From: Gelidibacter japonicus
GTDB taxonomy: Bacteria > Bacteroidota > Bacteroidia > Flavobacteriales > Flavobacteriaceae
Length of the DNA stretch: 39,847 nucleotides
Assembly: GCF_010725055.1 (NCBI RefSeq)
Contig: NZ_BJKB01000026.1
Location: forward strand, 3,655 to 43,501
Direction of reading: 5' to 3'
This document shows positions 26,001 through 32,737 of the stretch, in pieces (positions within the stretch are counted from its first letter, which is position 1; the number at the start of each line of letters is the position of its first letter). The notes below the pieces were generated by a model, which had not been told where the DNA came from, searched no databases, and was given only the letters and a program-made list of their open reading frames with translations. The position numbers and the translations under genes are program-made.

Positions 26001-27513
26001 AAAATAAGGACGACATCATTGGTACGTAGGTAAGGCAAAGAATAATTGCCCCTAAAACGGCAAATCCAAAAGTGAATGCCATAGGTCGAAACATTTTTCC
26101 TTCTACACCTGTCAAAAACAGAATCGGTGTGAAAACAATGAGTACGATTAATTGACCGAAAAAGGCAGAATTCATCATTTTACTTGCAGAATCGTAGGTT
26201 ATTTCATCCATCTCGGATTGTCCTATGATAGCCTTGGATTTTTTCATCCGTTGATGTATGTGGAAAACCGTACCCTCAACTATAATTACCGCACCGTCAA
26301 CAATAATCCCAAAATCAATTGCACCCAATGACATCAGGTTTGCCCAAATGCCAAATTGTTTCATCAAAATAAATGCAAATAATAAGCACAAAGGGATTAT
26401 CGAAGCAGCTATCAATCCTCCACGGAAGCTCCCCAAAAGCAAGACCAAAACAAATATAACAATAAGCGCTCCTTCTATTAGGTTTGTTTTTACGGTACTT
26501 GTGGTTCTTCCTATCAATTCACTTTGACTTAAAAACGTATCTATGTAAACGCCTTCCGGTAAGGATTTTTGGATTTCTACAATGCGCTTTTCAACATTTT
26601 CTATAACGTTACTTGGACTTTCGCCTTTCAGCATCAGTATTTGTCCACCAACAGATTCGTGGCCATCTTGGGTAAACGCACCATATCGCACCTGATTCCC
26701 ATAGCCCACTTTTTCAGCGACATCCCGCACTAAAACAGGGCTTCCGTTTTGTGTGGTTACAACGGTGTTTTCCAAATCTTCAATGCTACGCGCCAAACCT
26801 TCTCCGCGAATGAAATTTGCTTGGTGGTTTTTCTCGATATAAGCACCACCTGTATTGGCATTGTTCACTTTCAGGGCTTCAAAAACCTGATTCATTGTAA
26901 TGCCAAAACTTTTTAATTTATCAGGATTTATGGCCACTTCATATTGTTTCACATACCCTCCAAAAGCATTGACCTCGACGACTCCGGGGACTAATGCCAT
27001 TTGTCGTTTTACAATCCAATCCTGTATGGTACGAAGCTCCATAGCATCGTATTTATCTTCGTAGCCTTCTTTTACTTTTAGGGTGTATTGGTAGATTTCG
27101 CCCAGACCCGTAGTTATTGGTGCCATAAATGGTGTGCCGAAGCCTTCGGGGATTTCTCCAGCAACTTCGGTTAATTTCTCCTGCACCAATTGCCGGGGAA
27201 GATAAGTACCTGCCTCGTCCTTAAAAACAATGGTAACCACAGAAAGACCAAAACGGGAAACGGAACGCAGCTCGATAACGTCAGGAAGGTTTGCCATTGC
27301 CAATTCTACCGGATAGGTAACAAATTGCTCAATGTCTTCAGTACCTAAATTTGGGGCAACTGTAATAACCTGTACTTGGTTGTTGGTAATATCGGGTACA
27401 GAACCCAGATTTATAGTGGCCATAGACCAAATGCCCGTACCTACAAGTGCCACTATAAAGAGCCCAATAATAAACTTGTTATTAATGGAAAATGAAATGA
27501 TTTTGTTAATCAT
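23098..27513 (-). CDS. CzcA-type RND metal pump fused to its CzcC/TolC-type outer-membrane factor
   Basis: 1471 residues carrying two proteins in one chain. Residues 1 to about 1050 form an RND heavy-metal efflux pump (12 helices, two periplasmic loops). Helix 4 carries GAID400FGIIVD406GAVIIVE413, the same Asp/Asp/Glu spacing as the proton-relay residues of Cupriavidus CzcA, favouring Zn/Co/Cd (or Ni) over Cu. After SRKERNNND a hydrophobic segment VTVLLMVGGLMASGTAFAQ (about 1064-1083) looks like a signal peptide with AFA/Q cleavage. The rest (to 1471) is an outer-membrane-factor domain with TLTVDEAIALAKQNYPSLKE and long periplasmic helices. Start at the ATG of MINKIISFSINNKF. Such fusions recur in Bacteroidota. 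Whether the chain is cut by signal peptidase is unknown. Confidence 0.93.
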   Translation of the reverse strand: MINKIISFSINNKFIIGLFIVALVGTGIWSMATINLGSVPDITNNQVQVITVAPNLGTEDIEQFVTYPVELAMANLPDVIELRSVSRFGLSVVTIVFKDEAGTYLPRQLVQEKLTEVAGEIPEGFGTPFMAPITTGLGEIYQYTLKVKEGYEDKYDAMELRTIQDWIVKRQMALVPGVVEVNAFGGYVKQYEVAINPDKLKSFGITMNQVFEALKVNNANTGGAYIEKNHQANFIRGEGLARSIEDLENTVVTTQNGSPVLVRDVAEKVGYGNQVRYGAFTQDGHESVGGQILMLKGESPSNVIENVEKRIVEIQKSLPEGVYIDTFLSQSELIGRTTSTVKTNLIEGALIVIFVLVLLLGSFRGGLIAASIIPLCLLFAFILMKQFGIWANLMSLGAIDFGIIVDGAVIIVEGTVFHIHQRMKKSKAIIGQSEMDEITYDSASKMMNSAFFGQLIVLIVFTPILFLTGVEGKMFRPMAFTFGFAVLGAIILCLTYVPMMSSLFLKPAKNQNSWFAKFENQMDRISDKIMDFLNRAYLPILNFALRFRAGVVIGAVSLLLIAGFVFSNMGAEFVPKFDEGDIAFQALIKPGSSLTESIEASKKLQNLINEFPEVKTVVSRIGVAEIPTDPMPMDIADSYIILEKDKSKWTSADSKEELIEKIQEKISVVPGVNFVFTQPVELRFNELLTGVREDVAIKLYGEDLNVLADKVQEIAAVIRKVPGAADLNVEATSGLPQMTVVYNRAKMAQYGVTVDKLNDYVSASFSGEAAGVIFEGEKRFDVVIRLAEDFRQDINSLKNLYIDLPNGAQVPLKEVADISYKPGPMQISRDNTSRRISVGVNVRGRDVKSMVEEIQQKLETEVKLPPGYYVTYGGSFENLQRASDRLMIVVPIVLITIFVLLYFALNSFSQALMIYMAVPLAAIGGVFVLWIRGMPFSISAGVGFIVLFGVAVLNGLILINKFNELKDSGMTDIKKRIYEATHERLRPILLTAITTIMGFIPMAVSTSGGAEVQRPLATVVIGGMLTATFLTLVVIPILYYWLESRKERNNNDGAISYVNKSTNIVTVLLMVGGLMASGTAFAQDTNADGTIPKTLTVDEAIALAKQNYPSLKESQAFIEREQAMKGTSFDLGSTQVFTGKEEYGNNLPGVQTTIGVQQGNIDLLSGFSKSKFYKERIALGEKFYVANEQQLVRNVMQAYDQINYYKAQLRFAEQLDSVYINFREAAELRYETGETGKLEFIAASSEYQQIQVLKQQAYDDIEIAKRALKQYLGTDESIETVNDFYEPLDFMANLDSTSVANNPILQYALQNAEVSKANVGVEKSQLLPKFSLSFGRQVVDDVSGFNTYQAGISIPLWFFPQKSRIKAAKADAMVAENQYLEQKATTESQVSQLFKSLEKTRKILQYYEEGALLLAEEQITTAELASKEGEIDYVNYITILNSAIRIKQTHLEYINQYNQQSIEVQYQLGNL

Positions 27514-27601
27514 AGAAAAAGTATTAATTCAGTTTAAACATCGCAATGCAAAGAGATGCAATGCGTTTATGATGCGATACTTACTTTTAAAAGCATCACG
27601 G

Positions 27602-27619
27602 TAGGATATAGCTATCCTA
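27602..27619. promoter_or_regulatory. 7-bp perfect inverted repeat upstream of the pump gene
   Basis: TAGGATA-TAGC-TATCCTA in the 117-bp gap between the small secreted protein gene and czcA. On the - strand a T-run comes before, not after, the stem, so it is not an intrinsic terminator for that strand. Candidate operator or processing hairpin. Confidence 0.35.
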
Positions 27620-27630
27620 AAAAAACTGAA

Positions 27631-28026
27631 TTATACTTTAGGGGGTTGGAAAAGCGATTCCAGATATCTGGAAGTGAAGTTTACTTTATGTAAGTTAAAC
27701 TGTTTTTTCTCTTCAAACTTTAGTCGATTGGTTAAAGCCGAATTGTTGTTCGCAATAATTAATACTAAAGGGTGACAACATTGATGATGGGAATGGACTG
27801 GTGTATTCTCCTTATCTGGGTTATTATGATGCCCTTCATTTTTTGCATCATTGTCAATGTAATCTTCAACTACATATTCAAGGAAAGAGTCTCCATAAAC
27901 TTTATGGTCTTGATAATGGGTAATAATGCTTGAAATTTCTTTAATTGGTCCACAAAAGTCCATATCAATGCTAATTCCCTGAAAAAAGAATAAAATTGAC
28001 ATTGATATGGAAAAGAATATTTTCAT
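27631..28026 (-). CDS. Small secreted His/Cys-rich protein preceding the RND pump
   Basis: 131 residues from the ATG at 28026 (MKIFFSISMSILFFFQG, a signal peptide). A TTG start 12 bp upstream is less likely because a TAnnTTTG promoter element overlaps it. The middle is His-rich (EGHHNNPDKENTPVHSHHQCCHP), with paired Cys next to His, a likely metal site in the periplasm. It ends YLESLFQPPKV; small secreted proteins ending in a QPP motif are common just before RND metal pumps in Bacteroidota. No enzymatic motif. Likely the first gene of the czc transcript and possibly a periplasmic metal binder or sensor; exact function unknown. Confidence 0.65.
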   Translation of the reverse strand: MKIFFSISMSILFFFQGISIDMDFCGPIKEISSIITHYQDHKVYGDSFLEYVVEDYIDNDAKNEGHHNNPDKENTPVHSHHQCCHPLVLIIANNNSALTNRLKFEEKKQFNLHKVNFTSRYLESLFQPPKV

Positions 28027-28035
28027 AAATTTTGA

Positions 28036-28043
28036 CAAAGATA
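28036..28043 (-). promoter_or_regulatory. Bacteroidota -7 promoter element (TATCTTTG) for the czc transcript
   Basis: The - strand reads TATCTTTG, an exact match to the Bacteroidota -7 consensus TAnnTTTG, 10 bp before the ATG at 28026. Transcription would begin within a few bases of that ATG, giving a very short leader. The -33 region carries a palindrome instead of a clear TTTG. Confidence 0.5.
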
Positions 28044-28055
28044 CAAATTAATCGA

Positions 28056-28070
28056 TGCACAGGTTGTGCA
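28056..28070. promoter_or_regulatory. TGCACA-GGT-TGTGCA palindrome, probable operator
   Basis: A perfect 15-bp palindrome with 6-bp arms, 12 bp upstream of the TATCTTTG element and so across the expected -33 region of the czc promoter. Binding of a dimeric regulator here would block or guide RNA polymerase. Candidates are the Fur-family proteins of this locus or the HMA-AraC protein; not decided by sequence. Confidence 0.5.
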
Positions 28071-28085
28071 AAGATTATTCAGATG

Positions 28086-28295
28086 TTAGCAACAATATTT
28101 ATTTTCTTGAATTGGTGGACAAGGAACTGTTCCATAAGAACAAAACACACAACAATCTCCATCATAAGGCTTCAAGACTGTTTTACAATTCTCACACTCG
28201 TAAAAGAATTGACAAGCGTTTGTTGGCATCTCTTCTACTTTTTTGTGTCCGCAGTTTGGACAGGTAATCTCTGATTTTAATTGAATTTTCATCAA
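28086..28295 (-). CDS. GDCCVxC-domain protein (Cys form)
   Basis: 69 residues with ten cysteines. The first part is zinc-ribbon-like (ITCPNCGHKKVEEMP and YECENCKTVLKP); the second carries the invariant GDCCVFCSYGTVPCPP and the protein ends NKYCC. This family is known as 'GDCCVxC domain-containing (seleno)protein', with selenocysteine replacing a Cys in some bacteria and frequent placement near mercury or copper genes. Here all positions are Cys. The start overlaps the stop of the HMA-AraC gene by 4 bp (ATGA), so translation is coupled. Probable cytoplasmic metal or thiol chemistry; the reaction is unknown. Confidence 0.85.
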   Translation of the reverse strand: MMKIQLKSEITCPNCGHKKVEEMPTNACQFFYECENCKTVLKPYDGDCCVFCSYGTVPCPPIQENKYCC

Positions 28296-28858
28296 ATCTC
28301 ATCTAATGACTTACGGTTTTTGTCAATTGCTTTTTTAAACTGTGAAGGTGTCATTCCTGTAACTTTTTTAAATTGGTTACTCAAATAGGCCACACTACTG
28401 TAATTCATTTTAAAGGCTATTTCACTCAAAGTTAATTCATCATAAACTATTAGTTCCTTGACACGTTCAATTTTTTGGTTGATGATGTATTGCTCAAACG
28501 TGATACTTTCTACCGATGAGAATAGAGAACTTAAATATTTATAATCAAGATGAATATTCTCGCTTATATAATCTGCCCATTTAAAATCCAGCCCCTCGGA
28601 AGAATGATGAACTTTATCTACAACTAATGTTTTCATCTGTTCAATAAGTTGACTTTTACGGTCGTCAATCAAACTAAATCCTGAGTTTTGAAGCGCTTTG
28701 CAAAGACCGTCCTTGATATTTGCACTTAATGCTGAAACCAATTTAACCTCCCCCAATTTGATAGAAACATACGGTATTTCAAGTTGTTCCAAAATATTGG
28801 ATACTGCCGAGATACATCTAGGGCAGACCATATTTTTAATATGGATAATCTCATTCAT
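28292..28858 (-). CDS. HMA-AraC fusion transcriptional regulator (probable copper sensor)
   Basis: 188 residues. The N-terminal half looks like an HMA domain: IIHIKNMVCPRCISAVSNILEQL with a CxxC pair (C12, C15), then two strand segments and NSGFSL. The C-terminal half is an AraC DNA-binding domain with two helix-turn-helix units: ITFEQYIINQKIERVKELI and LTLSEIAFKMNYSSVAYLSNQFKKVTGMTPSQFKK. A metal-binding input domain fused to AraC output suggests direct sensing of Cu(I) and activation of copper genes. It overlaps the GDCCVxC gene and lies 12 bp after the tiny membrane protein gene (copy C). Cu is favoured by the CusB and CopA neighbours. Confidence 0.86.
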   Translation of the reverse strand: MNEIIHIKNMVCPRCISAVSNILEQLEIPYVSIKLGEVKLVSALSANIKDGLCKALQNSGFSLIDDRKSQLIEQMKTLVVDKVHHSSEGLDFKWADYISENIHLDYKYLSSLFSSVESITFEQYIINQKIERVKELIVYDELTLSEIAFKMNYSSVAYLSNQFKKVTGMTPSQFKKAIDKNRKSLDEI

Positions 28859-28870
28859 ATAATACTCGTT

Positions 28871-29047
28871 TCAAAATAACGTTAATCCTGATTTGTATAA
28901 AGAATAGTAAACAGCAGCTATTGCAGTAACCACAAAAATCAATACTATCACAACTAAAGCTACAATTTTATCTTTTTTTGTAATATCACTTTTGGGCTGA
29001 TGCTTTTTCCTTTCATTTTTTCTTCTATTTCTCCTGCTTTCACTCAT
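28871..29047 (-). CDS. Tiny basic single-helix membrane protein with ITKKDK motif (copy C)
   Basis: 58 residues from the ATG at 29047 (MSESRRNRRKNERKKHQPK); an upstream in-frame ATG at 29071 is possible. Basic head, ITKKDK, then a membrane helix (IVALVVIVLIFVVTAIAAVYY) and a short tail. It matches the copies at 12094-12276 and 12389-12533 in order and motif. It lies between cusB (73 bp) and the HMA-AraC regulator (12 bp), all on the same strand. No Cys or Met-rich metal site is seen, so a structural or regulatory interaction with a membrane transporter is more likely than metal binding. Function not known. Confidence 0.75.
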   Translation of the reverse strand: MSESRRNRRKNERKKHQPKSDITKKDKIVALVVIVLIFVVTAIAAVYYSLYKSGLTLF

Positions 29048-29120
29048 TATCGTTCGCCGTGATAAAACCAAGATTACTTTATGGTCTTATTCAGATTACA
29101 AAATCAGTTCAGAATTATTT

Positions 29121-30905
29121 CTATTTTATCGTCACACTTACCTCACCACATTTTAACATTGCTGCTCCATAATATGGGTTGCGAATTTCTGTTTCTAAAC
29201 TTAACCAGACCGCACCTTTGTCATTATTGGCCATTGGACAAAACTCAACATACACTTTCTGATCGATACCAAAAAGCTGCACACTACTGATCATATGGGC
29301 AGAAAGGTGCTTGAAATGGTCTCTTTGTGTAGCGATTTCCGAAGTACTCTCAATAGCACTTGCAGAGGCCTTTAGCTCGTTTTGAATTGTCATCCAATGG
29401 TTGTGCGCTTCTTCATCAGATAACAATTTCATGTCAACTTTATTTAAGGATTGGTTCATTCTCTTTCCTGCTTGTTGAGCATTTGTGGGATCATCATTTA
29501 CGAGAGCATCTTTCAAAAGAATATAATCATCAAAAACCTGTTTTAATTGATTCTGAAACTTGTTCGAAACGGCAATCCTTTCTTTCATTTCTGAATGATC
29601 GGTTGTTCCTGAATTGTCTGACTGCACTCCCAAATGACCTTCATGACCAGTCATTGTCTTACCTCCTTCTGCATTCATCATGCTTTTCTTGCCCTGTAAC
29701 TGAGCCGCTGCATCTACGGTAAATGTGCCATTGGCAACCACTTCTTCCCCATTGGACAAACCGTCAACAATAGTATAATTGTCTCCGTTTTTTGCGCCCA
29801 AGGTCACTTCCCGCATCTCGAAAATGGGTTCGTTAGGATTGGTTTTCACATATACCAAAGATCTGTTCCCCGTCCAAAGCACGGCGGAAGCTGGAATGCT
29901 TATCAAGGATTTATTATCAGCATTTTTTGGCATCTGCACTTTGGATGTAACAAACATTCCAGGTTTAAAAAGTCCATCTTTATTATTTAAATTTGCTCTT
30001 ACTGAAATAATTCTGGATTGGGTATTCAAAATCGGGTCAATAAAAGATACCGTAGCCTCAAATTCCTGGTTGGGATAAGCATTGGAGGTTACCGTTAATT
30101 TCTGCCCCTTCGTCAGCTGTGAAATCTGATTTTCATAAGCATCAAACATTGCCCATACAGTTCCCAGATCACTGACTTTCACAATGGGTTGTCCCTGTTT
30201 AACGTAGTCTCCTTCCTCCACCATCTTTTCTGAAACCGTACCGGAAACCGTCGCATAAATGGGGAAATTCTCTTGTATTTTTCCAGTAGACTCGATTTGA
30301 TCGATTTGGCTTTCCGAAAGTTTCCACAGTTTTAATTTATTTTGGACCGCTTGATATAAAGTAGGTTGTGATTCTTTCATTGAGGCCGCGGTTAAAAGTT
30401 CTTGTTGTGCTGCAACAAGAGCCGGAGCGTAGATGGTTGCCAATAATTGTCCTTTTCGGACTTTTTCACCAGTAAAACTGACGTTCAGTTTCTCTATACG
30501 GCCTTCAAAGTAGCTGGCCTGAACCGCATTAGTTTCTTCATTGGGCATAATCTTCCCAGAAAGCAACAAGGAGTTTCCCTCCGTTTCAGAGACATTTCCT
30601 ACCTTAACAGTTTGAATATTGGATAGAGCCATCGCATTATTGGTCATCTTTATCTCATTCAGAGCAAGGCCTTCACCTCCTGATTCCGCAGGTATTAAGT
30701 CCATTCCACAAATAGGACAATCTCCCGGTTCTGGTTGCATGATTTGTGGATGCATGGAACAAGTCCACATTTGATTAGAAGCAATTTCTTCTGAATGATC
30801 GTGGTCTGCTGTGGTATTGTTTGAAGTCTCACCACCAAACAACAGAAAGCCTCCCAACATGCCAATAATCAAGGCAACACCTATGTAAATGATATTTTTT
30901 TTCAT
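29121..30905 (-). CDS. cusB: CusB-type RND adaptor with N-terminal HMBD and C-terminal DUF3347 domains
   Basis: 594 residues, longer than a usual adaptor (~400). The N-terminus has a membrane anchor (IIYIGVALIIGMLGGFLLFGG), then a heavy-metal-binding domain WTCSMHPQIMQPEPGDCPICG (C49, H52, C63, C66), then a standard adaptor: IYAPALVAAQQELLTAASM, a helical hairpin, YATVSGTVSEKMVEEGDYV, a beta-barrel and the C-terminal domain with VDGLSNGEEVV. After a His/Met linker comes a DUF3347 domain (about 450-594) with VYVEFCPMANNDKGAVWLS and IRNPYYGAAMLKCGEV. The HMBD and DUF3347 ends probably collect periplasmic Cu(I) for the pump, like CusF in enterobacteria. Cooperates with CusA (38967) and the TolC-type gene (37723). 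Confidence 0.93.
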   Translation of the reverse strand: MKKNIIYIGVALIIGMLGGFLLFGGETSNNTTADHDHSEEIASNQMWTCSMHPQIMQPEPGDCPICGMDLIPAESGGEGLALNEIKMTNNAMALSNIQTVKVGNVSETEGNSLLLSGKIMPNEETNAVQASYFEGRIEKLNVSFTGEKVRKGQLLATIYAPALVAAQQELLTAASMKESQPTLYQAVQNKLKLWKLSESQIDQIESTGKIQENFPIYATVSGTVSEKMVEEGDYVKQGQPIVKVSDLGTVWAMFDAYENQISQLTKGQKLTVTSNAYPNQEFEATVSFIDPILNTQSRIISVRANLNNKDGLFKPGMFVTSKVQMPKNADNKSLISIPASAVLWTGNRSLVYVKTNPNEPIFEMREVTLGAKNGDNYTIVDGLSNGEEVVANGTFTVDAAAQLQGKKSMMNAEGGKTMTGHEGHLGVQSDNSGTTDHSEMKERIAVSNKFQNQLKQVFDDYILLKDALVNDDPTNAQQAGKRMNQSLNKVDMKLLSDEEAHNHWMTIQNELKASASAIESTSEIATQRDHFKHLSAHMISSVQLFGIDQKVYVEFCPMANNDKGAVWLSLETEIRNPYYGAAMLKCGEVSVTIK

Positions 30906-30916
30906 TGTTTATTTTA

Positions 30917-31399
30917 TTATTTATTATTCTCTAATCGTTTAATCATTGCTTTCATTTCTGCAATTTCTTTTTCCTGTGCTTTTATTATGTCTTCAGCCAA
31001 TTTCTTAACTTCCGGATCTTTAATGTCCGCTCGTTTACTGGTTAAGATGGCGATAGAGTGATGCGGAATCATAGCTTTCATCCAGAGTACATCGCCAATA
31101 ATGGGAGCTTGAGCTCTAACAAGTCCTAATGCACTTGTGAATAGTATGATACTTCCCAATACAATTGCAATATTTTTCTTTTTGTTTTGATACATCTTAC
31201 GCATTGCCACAAACATTATAATGGCCATGGCAGCTATACCCAAACAGCTCATATAAAACCGAGTAAGACTGAAATAAACATGATCTATTTGATAAGTGTT
31301 TAGGTACATAGTAATATACATTGCAAGAAAAGATGCGGCGAGCATCAAAATGAATTTTGTATAATTGCCTTTGCTTGGGTGTTGATTTGAATGTTCCAT
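30917..31399 (-). CDS. DUF305 membrane protein (copper-associated)
   Basis: 160 residues: three membrane helices (about residues 16-33, 48-66, 78-95), then a DUF305 domain with MIPHHSIAILTSKRADIKDPEVKKLAEDII. The MIPHH motif with Met/His residues is the family's likely metal site. DUF305 proteins (for example CopM of cyanobacteria) bind copper in the periplasm. The N-terminus is His/Lys-rich (MEHSNQHPSKGN). 11 bp before cusB, probably co-expressed. The topology would place the DUF305 domain outside the cytoplasm; inferred from helix count. Confidence 0.86.
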   Translation of the reverse strand: MEHSNQHPSKGNYTKFILMLAASFLAMYITMYLNTYQIDHVYFSLTRFYMSCLGIAAMAIIMFVAMRKMYQNKKKNIAIVLGSIILFTSALGLVRAQAPIIGDVLWMKAMIPHHSIAILTSKRADIKDPEVKKLAEDIIKAQEKEIAEMKAMIKRLENNK

Positions 31400-31419
31400 C
31401 GTTTTCGAGTTTTTGGTTA

Positions 31420-32130
31420 TTATTTACTTACTTTCTTTTTTATTTTTCTAATCGTCGGAGAGGAAGTGTACCACAGCAGGAATCCACTTAGCACTGTAAT
31501 TAATCCCAGGAGAGAAAACACTCTTAACACAATGGTATTGAAATTGTCGCGCGTGTCATAATCCATTGTGTGGGTCATCCACAAAAAGTCGAACCATCGC
31601 CATGCTCGATGTCTTACGGTCTGGAATTTTGCATCGTTTACCGATACATAAGCCTTTAGGGCTTCATCGGTATCATACGAAATAACGTAGGCAGGCAATA
31701 GCTTTTCCCGATATTCGTGATAGTCGTCCACTTCGGTTATTTTTTGAATATTTGCCACTTTCATACCTTCTTTCATATAATTTTTGGCTACAGATAAGGC
31801 TTCTTCTTCGGAAATATATTTTTTAGCTTCCCCAGTTTTCGCATTGTACAATTGTTGTTTGTTTACCCAGTAATAAGGCTCTGTGTTGATCTCTCTTATT
31901 TCGATACTTCTAATGCTTTCAGAACTATTTATTTTTGAAGGGCTTATGAGATCATCAAACGCCTTTGGCACATAATCTAAATTGCGAAATTGATCACCAT
32001 GAATATCGTCTATGTTCGTCCAACTAAAATACATTCCGCTGATGGTCCAAAACAGAAATTGTATCCCTAAAAAGAGTCCCAAATATCTATGGGTTTTTCG
32101 TATTTTGATTGCTGTTTTCCTCTTTACCAT
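31420..32130 (-). CDS. PepSY-associated membrane protein
   Basis: 236 residues. A first helix (YLGLFLGIQFLFWTISGMYFSW, about 17-38) carries the typical PepSY-TM opening with a conserved HRYLG start, then a periplasmic part with a PepSY-like unit (EEALSVAKNYMKEGMKVANIQKI) and a last helix (VFSLLGLITVLSGFLLWY, about 207-225). RHRAWRWFDFLWMTHTMDYDTRDNFN is characteristic. PepSY-TM proteins are linked to iron or copper reduction and haem environments. Conserved His (H16, HRAWR, THTMD) could ligate haem or metal. It lies 20 bp before the DUF305 gene. Role in copper reduction is inferred. Confidence 0.82.
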   Translation of the reverse strand: MVKRKTAIKIRKTHRYLGLFLGIQFLFWTISGMYFSWTNIDDIHGDQFRNLDYVPKAFDDLISPSKINSSESIRSIEIREINTEPYYWVNKQQLYNAKTGEAKKYISEEEALSVAKNYMKEGMKVANIQKITEVDDYHEYREKLLPAYVISYDTDEALKAYVSVNDAKFQTVRHRAWRWFDFLWMTHTMDYDTRDNFNTIVLRVFSLLGLITVLSGFLLWYTSSPTIRKIKKKVSK

Positions 32131-32155
32131 TTATTGATTTGATTGAAAATTGAAA

Positions 32156-32737
32156 CTAACATTGAAAATTAAAGCTAACAATGACCTTTTCCCAAGCAAG
32201 TGATATCGTTCCTTCTTTGTCATTAGCTTTCACAATCTTATATTCTAAGTGTTCTATTATTTCATTTGAAATTTTTGGCTTCACTTTAAATCGTAAAACA
32301 TCGTTCTTTTCATTGTAATCATCTTTCCCGTGTTGATCCCAATCGGAATTAAAAATAATGGTCCATTCATCTTTTGAAGGAATAACGAAAAATCCATATT
32401 TTCCAGCAGGTAACACAATATCATTTATAATTAAATCATTGTTGGTTTCTATCCAAGTCGCCATATGTGCACCAGCTTGCCACACCTGATCGTAAGCCAA
32501 CAGACCTCCAAAGATCATTCTATCCCTAACGCCAGGTGATGAATAATCGATACGTATTTTAGTATCCCCCAATATTCCCAATGTTGAAGTATGTGGACTT
32601 AATACTTTTTGTGGTGGCTTCGATATAATTTCAGTTTGCGATTGTTCAGGAATTATTTCAATTTCCTTTTCTTCTTGTTTGCAGGCCGTCAAAACAAGGG
32701 TACATAACAATAGGCTCAAAGGGATGCGTAGTCTCAT
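32156..32737 (-). CDS. DUF2911 lipoprotein
   Basis: 193 residues from the ATG at 32737 (MRLRIPLSLLLCTLVLTAC, lipobox Cys19); a start 45 bp upstream would add a charged tail before the signal peptide and is less likely. The mature part contains RIDYSSPGVRDRMIFGGLLAYDQVWQAGAHMATWIE and PAGKYGFFVIPSKDEWTIIFN, the DUF2911 hallmarks. Function of the family is unknown; it is common in Bacteroidota. Here it opens the PepSY-DUF305-cusB run (25 bp to PepSY), so the group may act in copper handling at the envelope. A near-palindrome lies upstream at 32789-32807. Confidence 0.84.
   Translation of the reverse strand: MRLRIPLSLLLCTLVLTACKQEEKEIEIIPEQSQTEIISKPPQKVLSPHTSTLGILGDTKIRIDYSSPGVRDRMIFGGLLAYDQVWQAGAHMATWIETNNDLIINDIVLPAGKYGFFVIPSKDEWTIIFNSDWDQHGKDDYNEKNDVLRFKVKPKISNEIIEHLEYKIVKANDKEGTISLAWEKVIVSFNFQC

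Noticed and set aside
23098-27513. CusA (copper) assignment for the fused RND pump
   Set aside because: Helix 4 reads DFGIIVDGAV...E, as in CzcA, rather than the CusA-type sequence; Zn/Co/Cd is more likely.
27602-27619. Hairpin as an intrinsic terminator upstream of czcA
   Set aside because: The T-run comes before the stem on the - strand, so it does not fit an intrinsic terminator.
28027-28038. TTG start at 28038 for the small secreted protein
   Set aside because: Overlaps the TATCTTTG promoter element; ATG at 28026 gives a good signal peptide.
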